A stretch of DNA of 64,000 nt from Heliocidaris tuberculata (GCA_025618425.1 CM046850.1:29477347-29541346), one strand, 5' to 3'; numbered from the stretch's first letter, positions 44,906 through 57,015 are shown. Program-made: numbers and translations. Notes: generated by a model not told the origin, from the sequence alone.

Positions 44906-47074
44906 TCATACCGTGAGCAATTGCCTCCCATACTATAGCAAGTGTGTGATATGCCGCACATATGTAGGTATGTGACTATCGCGCACACTGGCTTGGTTTC
45001 CGTGAGCCCGGCAGCTGTTTCACGCCCAGTGCGAGTTACTCTGAAGGGTACCTCTTTGATTGCGTGTAGAAACGGCGTTTTCTCGCCAAATTTGGCTTGC
45101 TTTGGCTGATTACGTCTTTGGAAAATTCCCTTTCGCCTCGACTTCAAATTTTGAGAATCGGACATGTGAAAGTGATTTTTTTTTCAAGTCAAAATTCAGT
45201 GTCATTTTTACCATCGTAACCTTCCTTGAAGAGGAGTTAAAATAGTTCTGAAACTAATTAAAAGAGTTAATTCGTACATTTTTCTTGCTACCTGATGAAT
45301 ATAAATGAAATCGGAACTTACTATCATTGTTTTTTCCACTCCTCAAAATTGAATGTCAGATGCCGAGAGTAGCATGCAGCGGGACTATGTGACTGAGCGC
45401 AGTCCTGCTGGGAGCACTGGTGTGGGCGCCCAGGCACAGTGGGGTCAGACTACGAGCAGTTTCCATTTGCTTTGCATTGTTGGTTGCATTGCTCAATTAT
45501 TTTTGTGTTTTATTATGGATTGAAGTTTAGTTCTTACATATTCCGATATACAGTACCTGCTACAGATAATTTAAGCTCTGTATTTTTCCTTCTTTGTTTA
45601 ATAATAATAATGTTAAATAGATCTAAAAATACCATGACATGAAAAGTATGTGAAACAGAATAAATAAGATCATAGAATAGATGGGGATTTCAGTGCGGGT
45701 GATCACTCCACCAGCATCAGCACCCCAAGCACCACCCCCTCTGAGAGTTTCAAAAATTGCATTTAATATTCTCGCTTCTCATATGAGATGCTCCTTGCCA
45801 GAATATTAATTACAATTTTCAAACTATCAGTAGGGGTGTCTTTTTTTTTTTTTTTTTTTGCTTGTTGGGTAAATTAGGAAGGATATAATTTAGGTGATGG
45901 ACCCCCACCAAAAAAAAAAACAACAAAAAAAAAAAAAAACAATGTGCCTGTGAGCTGTGCTAACTTAAAGAATGTACTCATACTCAATTTTATGTTGAAT
46001 TTCAAGTGATTTTATTATTACTCATATTGATAACAAAATACAGAAATTGACATAGAAACACAATATCTTGTTATATTACATGTATGCACTAAAATGTACC
46101 AATTTTGTTTACAAGTGACATATACAATGATAACATGAAAGTTGTTAGAGAACTCTGCTTTTCGATACTGTTGAATACAAATCAAAATCTTCCAAATATC
46201 AATGAAGTTACAGGATTTTTCCTGTTGCAGCAATTCTTTAACAAGTGATTTAATAATCTACCAATTAAATCTACCAGTTAATTTTCTAATGAGTAGTTAA
46301 TTAATTACAATTGAATTACAAAATAATCATTTTTGTAATGCATGCTCTATGACTTAGTGAAAATCCCATCAAAGTATACCAAATAATAAGGAAATTACGG
46401 AAATTTGTCTGTTTGCGGCAGTGAGCTCATTAACGAATAATTAGCTAATTAATATGCTAATTGATAATTACTGATTAATTAATTACCGTTACAGAAGGGT
46501 CTATACATTGATCAAATAATAAATTATTGAGTTTCTTTCCCTATCACATGTTCTTTCCTTAAGGTTTGATCTAGAAAAGTGAATGATTTTACATTTTTGA
46601 TAAGACCATCCTTTTTATGATCATGATCGGTCACAGATTTTGAGAGGTCTCAATGGTAAATCAATGGCGATATTTAAACCAGATTTTTAATATTTAAAAA
46701 ATCATAACTTGCTTAATATTTGTCCTAGAGCTATGGTTTATATACCATTTTAAATGGTTTTTCAAGCTCTTTCCAATGATATAAATTACAATGTAATTCC
46801 ACAATTTTTATTTTTTTGGTCACATACCTAACATATGTGTGCGGCAGAGGAGCGAGATCACCAACCAAAAACAGCCTGAAAATTTCACTTGATCAAGATG
46901 ATAAAGATCCTATCAAAGGATCTGGCATGAAAATTAGATATTCTATCTTTCTTAAATGTAGAAGGAAGTATTTTCTCAAAATTTTGCTGAATATATTGGT
47001 GTTTTTACCTCTTCAACTTTGCGGTCGTGACAGGCCGAAATTGACACAGCTCCATAGTGATGGTCCTGAGAGTG
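44905..47074 (+). other. RBM18 intron 1, first part
   Basis: AT-rich DNA with T and A homopolymers (45841-45859, 45909-45939) and TTAATTAATTA-type words (46255-46490). No further exon or recognisable element. Confidence 0.6.
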
Positions 47075-47155
47075 CACTCACACATATGCGAGGTTATTGT
47101 AGATAACCTCGCATACACTCACACTCACACTCACACTTATGTGTGGTTATCGCAT
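47075..47155. repeat. Short hairpin with GAGGTTAT stem, site 3
   Basis: TATGCGAGGTTAT-tgtag-ATAACCTCGCATA is a perfect 13-bp stem, flanked by CACTCACAC repeats and followed by a half copy TATGTGTGGTTATCGCATA. Confidence 0.75.
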
Positions 47156-47844
47156 ATAGATGCTGTGGTCTGCAGACACTGAAGACAAAATCCAGTTTTA
47201 GAACTCTTTATTCCAGAATTATTTTCACTTTTTACCCCAATACATGTAGATCTAATGGAATTTCATATTGTTACTGTTTGAGCAAAAATATAATCCCGAA
47301 AAAAATAAAGAGTTGCCATGGTAATATTAATTTTTCATTTTCCCTGTTTTGGAGCCAGTTTGCAGCATACCTGCACCAGTTTGCGGCCCCATGTACAAAC
47401 TCAATGGAGAGTTGGTGCTCGCATCATGTGTGCGCGAGCTGAGCGAAATTCCATCGGCCCAAGCCAGAGTCCCACGCCAGAGCTCCCCGCGTGCGATCCA
47501 GCAGCAAACTGGTGCAGCGATATCTGACACTGACACCATTCGCACAGAGCTTTCGCCGCGGCGCGCCAGTGTTTCACACACACTGAATATCGACGACTGC
47601 AACTAGCGATCGGATACTTTTGAGCTTGCGACACATGAAAAATCTTGATCTAAAATTGAAAATTTCTTGAAATTCAGCTTATTTTTCAAAACCCTATTCC
47701 CTTAAGAACATGCTTAAGAAAGGCATATTTTCAAAATTTTCAATTTTTCGTAGTGGGAACGCCAATTGTATCGCTAAAATGTGATAATTATGGATCTTTT
47801 TTCATGGCCACTGTTTTTCTTTGACTTTGGTAATGTACCCTGTG

Positions 47845-48420
47845 TGAGTGAGTGAGTGGAAGAACCTAAACCCACTTCCTTCACCAGCACTGCTCTTCCC
47901 CGTAGGACTGGCGCCACATCTTCGTAAGGCACAGATCATCAGATCTCAGCTCCTAACTCAAACATATCCTCTCCAGAAACGCATGTTCAAAATTGGAAAA
48001 ACCCACTCAGTCACCTGCCCTCTCTGCAAAGAAGACGAGGAAGATGTGACACACTTCATCTCATCTTGCCATTTCCTACTCACACAGCGATCTTCCTTCG
48101 TCAGAAATACCAATCAAAAACTCCCTGAGATAGAAATTCCCAATACCCTTGACAAGGACGACCCACTAGCCTTTACAAAACTCATCCTCTTACCGAACCC
48201 AGACCTAAACCACGCTGCCCTAAACTCCTTCACAACCCTTGCCCTACACTTCATCCTGCAGATCCACACTTCTCGCACACTAGTAACCCAAGCCTAATCA
48301 CTTTAACACTAGACAAAGCCAGTCTGACAATCTACTGTACTACATGTACCCCTGCAGGAATTAACTGCTGATCTCCGACCCAAACGGAGGAAGAAGAAGA
48401 AGAAGAAGAAGAAGAAGATA
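47845..48420 (+). pseudogene. 3' remnant of a LINE with RT zinc-binding motif and GAA tail
   Basis: The 149-codon open frame contains APHLRKAQIIRSQLLTQTYP, then VTCPLCKEDEEDVTHFISSC, a C-x2-C...H...C motif like the RT-associated zinc knuckle of LINEs. It ends at 48297. The DNA continues through CTGATCTCCGACCCAAACGG to an eight-unit GAA repeat (48390-48418), which looks like the element's 3' tail. It lies in the first intron of RBM18 on the same strand and is clearly not an RBM18 exon. Confidence 0.7.
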
Positions 48421-48842
48421 TGTGATATATTATGATGCCATGTATTTCAAAGTGATTTTGCAATCCAAACAATGGACCGGCCGCACTTCGCAGCATCTAC
48501 TCTATACGTCTATTGCAAGTTTTCTGTGACAAACTTTTATTAAGTTTCTTGGTCATTTCTGTTGAGTGTTAATTTTTGTTTTCTGTTTGTACATTTCAAT
48601 TCAGTAATAATAATTAAAAAAAAAAAAAGCAAATGATTTCCAATTTTCCTTATAATATTATACAAATTTCTTTCTAATTCTGTACATACTGTAGATCTAC
48701 ATAGATCTATAGATACACTAACCTGTAAAAAACAAAAAACACACAAAAAAAGAAAGAATTTAATGTGTATCATAAGCATTTTTGTTCTAACCTTTTAAAA
48801 TTAAATTTAACTTTTGTAATCTTATCTTCTTTTTTTTTCCAG

Positions 48843-48969
48843 ATTCACTTTGCTGAAAATTTTGCAAAAGTATGGGAAGATTGAGCAGTTTGACTTCCTC
48901 TTTCACAAATCAGGACCAAATCAAGGGAAGCCAAGGGGCTACTGTTTTGCAAGCTTTGAAAATAGAACG
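48843..48969 (+). CDS. RBM18: RBM18 exon 2 (residues 20-62)
   Basis: The exon follows a long T-run and an AG at 48841-48842 and ends at ACG/GTAGGC. It completes Glu20 and reads [20 protein letters not shown] then [18 protein letters not shown] (residues 51-58) is the RNP1 motif with the aromatic positions needed to stack on RNA bases. Human RBM18 reads [20 protein letters not shown] in the same segment. It carries no ATG and is absent from ATG-started ORF lists. Confidence 0.96.
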
Positions 48970-49145
48970 GTAGGCTAATCATAATATTTCCAATAACTCA
49001 TGCAGCCTTTAGTCTTAATGTGAACTGAAAAAAAGTAGAATTTTGCTGGATTTTTGTTTCAGGGTTGCTTCACCAAGCTCAAGAACATTTCACAAGTAAA
49101 TATTACTGTTTAAATTTCATGAGTAAAATTTAAAGTAGATGAATT

Positions 49146-49460
49146 CATCAGCGTAGCCATCGGGGGCCTGGGGGGCACATGCCCCCACAGATTTTTTGTG
49201 CCCCCATGTGCCCCCAATGAAAAAGTGACCCATCAACAATTTAGTGATCTGCCCCATTTACTGCACCATGATGCGCCCAGTGACAAAAAAGATGTAAATT
49301 AACTCCCCCCCCCCATGAACTACGATGACGATGTCACAGGACTCGTCCCTCTACGTCATGCAGCAAGAGGACTTGTAACGAAACTGCCTCCTGTGCCCCC
49401 CTACAAAATGGCGATGTCCCTCCAGTGCCCCCCTACTAAAAAATCCTGGCTACGCCGCTG
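49146..49460. mobile_element. hAT MITE in RBM18 intron 2
   Basis: The left end CATCAGCGTAGCC and right end (reverse complement CAGCGGCGTAGCC) are 13-bp inverted termini, flanked by an exact 8-bp duplication GATGAATT (49138-49145 and 49461-49468). The interior is rich in TGCCCCC motifs. Confidence 0.85.
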
Positions 49461-49722
49461 GATGAATTGTACATAATTTTCTTTCACACAGCTTGAAAAA
49501 ATGTATTTAAATGTACAAGGGTAGTAAAAGATTAGCATGTAGCTATGTAGTGTGTTGACAGAGAAACTTGCCTCTTGTATTTCTTGCTTTCTGAATGCAT
49601 TTCATAAAAATGCCATTGTTGGGAAAATGCCAAACTTAATTCTTTAACAGAAATACTGCCCGATTATGGTGTTTACTTTTATTATTACATCACTTTGGAT
49701 CAATTAGATGGTGTGACCACTC

Positions 49723-50308
49723 TTAAAGGGAAATCCAACCTTAATAGCAAGTTGCTTTGAAAGAAAGAGGAAAAATCAGAGAAGCAGATTGGAGAAAGTT
49801 TGAATGAAATCGGACAAGCAATAAGAAAGTTATGAATTTTTGAGAGTTGTAATCACTATACATATGGGAATTTCAAATTGGGCGAATAGGTAATGTCACT
49901 GTGATGTAGCTGTGGACAACTCCCCCATTTGCTCCAACACACAAAATGACTAAAATGTCACTTTTTTCAAAATGTATTACTCAGTAGGATCTTTTTCTTT
50001 CATGAAGACCTATAACGATATGCTATCTCCAAAATATTTTTAGTACGAGGGTAAAAGCACCTTGAAGAAAACCGCAAACTAATGATATTTTTGTGTACAA
50101 CAAACGAGAGAGTTGTCCACAAAAATGTCACAATCGACTCACCGAATTGCCTATATGAGATTCGCATAGATGCAGTGATCTCATTTTTCAAACATCCATA
50201 GCTTTCTTGGTCCTTGTCCGATTTCTTTCAAACTTTCACCATCCTCTTTTTCTTATTTTTCTGCTTTCACACAAATCATCTTATTACCAAGGTTGGATTG
50301 CCCTTTAA
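49723..50308. mobile_element. Long-TIR MITE in RBM18 intron 2
   Basis: Starts TTAAAGGGAAATCCAACCTT and ends AAGGTTGGATTGCCCTTTAA; arms pair over ~100 bp. Non-coding; same superfamily of ends as 15863. Confidence 0.8.
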
Positions 50309-50336
50309 CCCCCACCCCAAAAGTCTACTCATACCT

Positions 50337-51076
50337 TTAACCCTTGGTACTGGGCTATTTCAAGCACCTCTCTGACTGAGGGGGGCCTCGGAGGCCCCCC
50401 TCTCATCTTGGCCATGACATGACCAATCAACGCAAAATTTTGCACGGACCTTGAAAATCGCGTAAAGAACACAAATCCATCGTTATTTTTATGTAAATCT
50501 TATTTTTTTTCATTTAATATTATAATTCATGCAAATTTATGCATAAATCTACATTTCCACTGATAATCAAGTAAAGAAGGGGCTTGGAGATAAAATTTTA
50601 ATGCAAGAAATTCTTTCTAAACCTTAAAAACATTACATAAGAAAAAATTTTGAAAGTGATTTCAATTTATGTATTCTATTGTTTTACTAATTTCTTATGT
50701 ATTTCTTTGTTTTTAAACTTTAACTTTTTCATTATTTTTTCAAGTCTGCTGTTTCAGAGTGTTATGTGAACCTATATTCAGTTAGAATAAATGATAATTA
50801 CAGCTTATAGAAAAAAATTATAGGTGATAAAGGAGAAACATGAGGAAATGCAGTTTCCCTTTCGTTTTGTAGACAAAACTCAGAAATCTACGTTTTGGGG
50901 CTGACATGAGGTCACAAAAGGTCATGTGACTCAGTAACGGGTATGCCCGATTTTTGAAAACTTGGTGTCGAAAGATGCGCATGACTTGAAAGAAAAAGTC
51001 GGAAAGTGGCGTAGCGTTAAATGTAGCGGTTCGAAATGTGCAGCGAAATTTGTCTAGGGGGTTCTCGGAGGGTTAA
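50337..51076. repeat. TTAA-bounded repeat in RBM18 intron 2
   Basis: Bounded by TTAACCCTTGG and GGAGGGTTAA, which suggests another piggyBac-like non-autonomous element. Its right part (GATGCGCATGACTTGAAAGA) resembles 58665-58690. Inverted ends are weak, so the boundaries are tentative. Confidence 0.45.
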
Positions 51077-51354
51077 ACTTCTCCATTTATGTATCATGTA
51101 TACTAGATGTTTGCATTTTATGTCCTCTATGGTTTTCAGTCATATAAATTACTGTATAAGTGGTTATTTTTGTGGTGGTTTTATTTTCGCGATTTTCGCG
51201 AGTCAGTCCTCGCAAAAATCGCGAAATTAAACCCTCACAAATTTCCCTACCTACTCCCAAATTGTGAAATAATCTGTTCGCGAAATATATGGCGTATACA
51301 GTAGTGTCTCATTTATAGATAATGAATTTTGACATGATTTTTTTTTTCTTTCAG

Positions 51355-51441
51355 GATGCAGTACATGCCCTACATGCCTTGGATGGAAAACTAGCTCTGG
51401 GAAAGAAACTTGCTGTGAAATGGGCTCATTCACATATAAAG
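51355..51441 (+). CDS. RBM18: RBM18 exon 3 (residues 63-91)
   Basis: The exon is exactly 29 codons between TTTCAG (ending 51354) and a GTAATA donor (from 51442). The product DAVHALHALDGKLALGKK then LAVKWAHSHIK closes the RRM and matches human [20 protein letters not shown]. A MITE begins only 7-8 bases beyond the donor (51449). Confidence 0.96.
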
Positions 51442-51448
51442 GTAATAC

Positions 51449-52032
51449 TTTAAGGAGAATGAAACCCTGGGGAAATATCAATTTTAATGAAAAGAGAGGA
51501 TAGAGAGAAGCAATTTAAAAAGAAGTTCCATGAAAATCGGTTACAAAATGAAAAAGTTATGAAAGTTTGAAAAGTCTCAATTTATGTTCAATGGCGATCC
51601 TCAAATTGGTAATGTTGCTTCAGTTGCTTAGTAGTACAACTCTCTCTATGTTTTGTACTCAAAATTTCATATTTTCTCCATTATCTTTAGAGATGCTGCT
51701 TGTCTTTTTATGAACTCAACATATGTTGTGTCAAATACATTTTCCCATGATATATCTTGAGCTAAGAAGGAGACAAGTTGCACCTTGAGAGATAATGGAG
51801 AAAATATGACATTTTGTGTACAAAACATATGGACAGTTGTACTACTAAACCTGTCACTTGGAAGCAACATTGCCAATTTGAGGATCGCCATCGAAAGTAA
51901 ATTGAGACTTTTCAAACTTTCATAACTTTCTCATTTCGTAACCGATTTTGATGGAATTAAAAAAAAATTGCTTATCTCTATCCTCTCTTTTCAGTAAAAT
52001 TGATTTTTCCCCAGGGTTTCATTCTCCTTTAA
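51449..52032. mobile_element. Long-TIR MITE abutting RBM18 exon 3
   Basis: Starts TTAAGGAGAATGAAACCCTG and ends CAGGGTTTCATTCTCCTTTA. The arms pair over ~130 bp and a second inverted pair (GAGATAATGGAGAAAATATG type, near 51670 and 51790) lies inside. It begins 8 bases beyond the exon 3 donor. Confidence 0.85.
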
Positions 52033-53225
52033 CCTCTCATCAAATCAATGGGTGATTTCAAGTTCGGTGTTGGTGTTGGTGTTGGTGTTGAGAGCGTGAA
52101 TTGGGCTGCTGATTCTAGCCCCAACACCGAATTAGGGTTTATAAAAATAATACCAATCACAATATTGATAGCTCAACACCTAGTGAAGAAATCAACTCCA
52201 TGACAGTCTTACATGAAGTGCGGAGATGTCATGAAGCCAACAAATCGTTTCACAAAGATGTGATAAACAACCAACTCCGAGATGTCCTGTGATATACTTT
52301 TGGCCAAAAAATAGTCTTTATCGCCATCAATCAGAATTATCCTGAATTACCCAACCGCTTTCAAGGCTTAAACTGTTTGAAAATGAATGTAATAGAGAAG
52401 AAAGTTATTACTAGAAATGAATATTAATGATACAAATATCCCATTTTAATGAAAAATATGTCATTATGACATAACATTTTTTAAAGTTGTGAAAAGGTGA
52501 TTGATTTTGCAATGTGAATGCAAATTTTTGAGTGAGAGGCATAATTTGGAGCTTATTGAAAGAAGACTCTAATTTTGGTTACATTTGATGCACCACGCAG
52601 TACCCCCGGGGTACCATTGTACACCAGGGTACCATGTTGTGTAGCGCCATCTTGTGTCCACCCGAAGTAAAATTGTACTGCAGAGCAATCATGGTGCCGC
52701 AGCCACAGCTGGTGTACATTGCGTTGTGCTTACATCTTCTATGCACGCTAAAATTAAGTACCCTGGTGCTAGCCATCGTGCTAGTACAGTACGTTTTACA
52801 GGATTATAATTGCGTGTGCTGCTAGCTTCAAAGCTCGCTAGCTGCTACGTATGCATTACGTTGTTGAGTACACTTTAATACTTAGTTGCAGCCTGTGAAA
52901 ATTTATGCAGACGATACCCTATGGGTTTATTGTATGTAGTCTACTTGCGAGGTAAGGAACGAAGGTAACAATCGCGATCGGGATTACGTGTATTATTTTC
53001 AATGTAGAATTTATGAGATCTTTTTACAAGAACATGGAGCACAAGAAAAGCATTTGAACGTTAATAAAGCATACCAAAAATAATTGCACAATTTTTGGTA
53101 ACCTAGGGTACAGCCCTGAAAAAAAAAAAAAAAAAAAAATTCTACAAAGTGGCAGATTTTCATTTGGTACCCCAGGGTACCATTTATGTAATCATTTGAT
53201 GAAATTATCAGAGAAAAATATCTGA
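52033..53225 (+). other. RBM18 intron 3, unassigned part
   Basis: Starts with a TTCGGTGTTGGTGTTGG tract (52060-52110) shared with 21130-21188. GGTACC words recur (52609, 52629, 53166) and an A-run is at 53120-53138. No exon seen. Confidence 0.6.
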
Positions 53226-53510
53226 AGAGAAGGTTTAGTTCAGGTCAAGATAAAAATAATTAGTGAAATTTCTCATTCCTTTCATGTCAGTGTGGAAGGT
53301 ATAATAATAAAAAGTGTCCTCCTGAAAAGGACTGCTCTTCAAATGTCCTGTTATTCAAAATGTGACAAAAGAAAGCTGAAAAGTTTGGACCAAAATTTCA
53401 TGCCACTCTTTGTGTGTAGTCCCACATGCCCATTTCTGTAGTACAATTGTGTTCACTGTATGTGATTTTCAGGAAGATTTTGTCAATTTCTTATCACTTT
53501 GATGATTTCA
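53226..53510 (-). repeat. Dispersed MITE (AAGTTGAGTTCTGG family), partial inverted copy
   Basis: The reverse complement carries the core words GGACTACACACA, GAAGAGCAGTCCTTTTCAGG and the CTGAACT end. It lies in RBM18 intron 3. Confidence 0.65.
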
Positions 53511-53673
53511 AAACCTCAAAATACACAATTACTGTTAAATGTACTAAATAATCTAACTTTCGTAACTGTTTCTTTCTTATGGCAATCACATGACCTAAAC
53601 TCAAACCCAAACTTTATCTTTTTAATAATGAATGAAACAAGATTTTCATGTGTTTCCTTCCTCTTTCATCTAG

Positions 53674-53807
53674 GCTCCCAGTGAGCCTGTGCCACTCGAG
53701 AAACCAGAGATCAACTTACATCCAGATAAAATTCCAAGTAGCTTTGGTGGTCAGTCAACAAAGGTACCGGAGGAACCCACTACAAAGAAGAAGCTTATCA
53801 ATGCAAG
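53674..53807 (+). CDS. RBM18: RBM18 exon 4 (residues 92-136)
   Basis: The exon lies between CATCTAG (ending 53673) and AG/GTTAGT (intron from 53808), 134 bp, leaving AG of a split Ser codon. The product APSEPVPLEKPEINLHPDK, then SFGGQSTKVPEEPTTKKKL, is a linker with little similarity to vertebrate RBM18. It is charged, Pro-rich and probably disordered. Confidence 0.88.
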
Positions 53808-53934
53808 GTTAGTATGAAAGTTTTCTCTTGTATCGGTGGGAGTGGGAACACACTCACAGTAGGAGAATTGTGGTACATATGGTGGGGGTACTGTGGTAAA
53901 TTGTGGTATAACGGGTAGGAGCAATGTTGTATAT

Positions 53935-54110
53935 TGGTGAAGGCTCTTGACTCTCTTAAGAGAGTTCCTGGTTCGATCCCTTTACGGTGCTTACATCCAA
54001 GGACAAAGTGTTTTGTCCACATGTGTCCCTCTTGACCCAGATGTAAGTGGGTCCACGGGGGTAATAATAATTGCAGAGCCCTCATAAATAACAGCCTTAA
54101 TTCTGATGAG
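53935..54110 (+). repeat. Decayed tRNA-derived SINE in RBM18 intron 4
   Basis: A B box GGTTCGATCCC (53970-53980) is followed by the same body words as the SINE at 5062 (TCTTGACCCAGATGTAAGTG here, CACTCGACCCAGGTGAGGTA there). The A box is lost. Confidence 0.55.
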
Positions 54111-54960
54111 GCTACTCTGGAAAAATGAGACTGTATACATTATTACTATCTGGACCATCAAGCTGGACAACTATTAGACAATTCCCCATTAGAATTTAAC
54201 CCCCCCCCCCCCCTGGAAAATCACCTCAGATCACTACTATAAGACAACAGCTACCTCTCTTGCCTTGGATAACTAAACCTCCTCCCCCTGAATATGAACC
54301 CTTCTAAAAAATATCACCCCTATTACCACTTAGGGATAGTTGTCTGTGGGTTATTGTCCGGGGGGGGGGGGGGGGGTATTATTCCTTGGGGATGTATTTT
54401 TTAGGGTTGTAGTCCGGGTTTGTGGTCCAGGGGGTAGCTGTCCTAGAATCTTCTTTTTTGTATGATATTATTTGATTCCTGATTCTCATAGCATAATATC
54501 TTATAATGGTTGACTTTTGTCTTTGAACTTTCAACATAATCACTGGTTTGTTCATAATTTTTTAGAAAAGACACAGTTCGAAAGTGCTTGTGAATAACAA
54601 CTTTATTATTTAAATCTTTGATATACATATATCCATATTTGATTTACATTTAGCAACAAGTTCCACTTGATGCTTTCATACATGTATACAAATTAAAAAG
54701 TCTGTGTCATTAACTACCTATTACGTTGTATACAGCGATTGTTTGAAATTGCCCTCGTTCTATGTAAAACCACAACTCTGGACTATTATAAGCATATATC
54801 TGATAAAATAGGCCAGGATATTCTGATATATTCTTTATCAAATATTTTGTGTTAAAAGACATGTACATCAGTACATGTATAATGCTTGCTATTTATGTAT
54901 TTGTAATAAGTGGAATATTGTCTGTTTAATTTTTCTCCCTTCTCTTTTTACAATGTACAG

Positions 54961-55411
54961 TGTTGAGTCACAGATCAGGGCCATAGAAGGAAAACTGAGA
55001 GAGATGGACAGATCAACTTCAAAGGCAACCTTTAAGCCAGTTCCAGTCTATAATACAAAGAAACCTGAACCCCCAAAGGAGATTGTTGAAAAGTGTTTAC
55101 CAAGTCTGATGTCACTTCCTGTAGAACCCCTTCCATCTACCTCATCAACCTCCACCACGTCAACAGAATCGACGAGTGCAGGAACATCATCATCGACATC
55201 AGATTCAAACTCATCAGTAACATCACAGGTACAGACTTCATCATCATTGTCATCATCACCACCATCATCCTCATCATCACCATCAGCATCGTCGTCGACC
55301 ACTTCATCAAAAACACTGTCAAAGAGTTCAGCGACTGTGATTAAATCACTTGTGACAAATACCGGCAAGAGCAAGTCTTCAGGTAGACCAAAGCCGTATG
55401 ATAAGAGGTGA
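54961..55411 (+). CDS. RBM18: RBM18 exon 5 (residues 136-285 and stop)
   Basis: The exon follows TGTACAG (ending 54960) and runs to a TGA at 55409-55411. It opens with SVESQIRAIEGKLREMD, matching human VTAKIKAIEAKLKMM, a helix that follows the RRM linker in the family, and then PVPVYNTKKPEPPKE (human PAAPVYSYFKPPDKK). From about residue 195 to 265 the protein is a low-complexity Ser/Thr run encoded largely by TCA/TCC codons, ending with a basic GKSKSSGRPKPYDKR tail. Total protein is 285 residues against 190 in human; the difference is mainly this Ser tail. The molecular role of RBM18 is poorly known beyond single-RRM RNA binding. Confidence 0.93.
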
Positions 55412-56589
55412 CAGATGACAGGAGAATAACAGTGTTAACCCTTGAAACCACTGCTACATGTACCTGAAACTCTGAAAGTGATTGACTCTGGTACTGGGAA
55501 GTGACGTCTCTTTATCACAGTTCTACATTGAGAGCAGTGGTATAGCTACAGGTGGGCACAGGAGGGCACAGGGGGGCACAGGGGGCCCTCCTCCCCAATC
55601 AAATGGTGAAAAAAAGTAGAAAGAAAACAGAGAGAAAGCAGGGCTTGCCCTTAACTTTTTTTTTTAAAGTGGCCGGCCAGCAGGGCCACTTTGGCATGAG
55701 ATCCAGGTGGCCAAATTGATTCACATGTGGCCCAGATGCTACATTTTTATTGATTTGTATCCTACTATATTTTTTTTTGGTCTCCCGATGCCGTTTCAGG
55801 TGGCCATTGGCACCCTGGCTAACGTTACAGTCAAGTCCTGGAAAGAGAAAAAAAAAGCAGCAGTAGTAGTAGTAGACTTTATTGGATTAACTTGATTAGC
55901 CCAAGGCTAATATGCGAAAAGGGAGAGGGTGATCGAAGGGAACATAAAAAGAAGAAGCTGCCACCTCCTCCTACACCCTCCTCAAAATTAATGACCTTGT
56001 TAATTTGAATTTCATCCACCAATTTAGACTGGTGCCCCTTCATCAGGACCACTCACACTCTTATATTTTTTTAATTTTATTATATTTTGCTCAGCAAATC
56101 ATAGATCAATAGGATTGCAAAGGATGGGACCAAATGGCTCTTTATCAGGGACGTTTGAATTATCGATATTTCCTTGCATTTATGGGAGAAGAATGCTCTT
56201 GTTAGGAATGACTTCAGGTTTGAAGGTTGTACTTCATTTCATTTCTCTTTATCATTAAATGCACACAACCAATATGTGGCTTGTTCATTTTGTTACTCTT
56301 CATTACGAGGCTGAAAGATTACCAGAGTTTCATGTATAAGGTTTTTTAAATTCTATAAAAGGTGTGAATCTTTTACTCTGTCTGTATCAAAGTCTTATAT
56401 TGCCTCTGCATCTATGAGATACACTTGATAATGCACAAATAGCTTTATTCACTTTGTACTTATTTAAGTATAGGAGTGTTAGGGTTGCAATTGGTTTATA
56501 TTTGGCATCAGGTTGGGTTCGGGTTAGGTATAATGGTGAAGGGTTGAAGTTGGGGGGGGGGGGGTGGTTAGGGTAGGGTACTCGTTTTC
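55412..56589 (+). other. RBM18 3' UTR and downstream DNA
   Basis: The 3' UTR start is clear but no convincing AATAAA with a downstream GT-rich element is visible near the stop. It contains GGGGGCACAGG repeats (55555-55590) and a G-run (56552-56563). Confidence 0.5.
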
Positions 56590-57015
56590 CCAAAGGTTCG
56601 TAATTCTAAAAGTCCATAATTCCAAAACACAAAATTCCCAGACCAGGGGGTTAATAATTCAGAAAATGAAATGGGGTTCATCATTCTGAACATTTGTTGA
56701 ATTAATCCGAAGGTCCATAATTCTGAAGGTTTGTTATTTCAACGTTCCGTTTATTCAGAAGTTCATGCTTCCGAAAATGAAATAAAGTTAATTCTGAAAA
56801 TGAAATAGGGTTCATTATTCCAAAGGTTTTTAATTCTGAAATATGGTGTAGGGTTTTATTACATTTTCGGAATTATAAACCCTTTTTCATTTTCCGAATT
56901 TTGAACCTTATTTCATTTTCGGAATTTTGAACCTTCTGAATTATGAAACTTCGCAGTAACAAACTTTTGGAGGAAACAAACCTTCAGAATTATGAACATA
57001 CGGAATTATGAACCT
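56590..57015. repeat. Degenerate TTCATAATTCCGAAGG repeat, copy 2
   Basis: Same words as the array at 9975 (GAAAATGAAATGGGGTTCAT), again switching to the inverse (TTTCATTTTCGGAATTTTGA) in the right half, so the whole is a foldback array. Confidence 0.7.

Noticed and set aside
47327..47634. Overlapping open frames on both strands in a GC-richer patch
   Set aside because: No homology or splice structure; probably part of an unclassified repeat within RBM18 intron 1.
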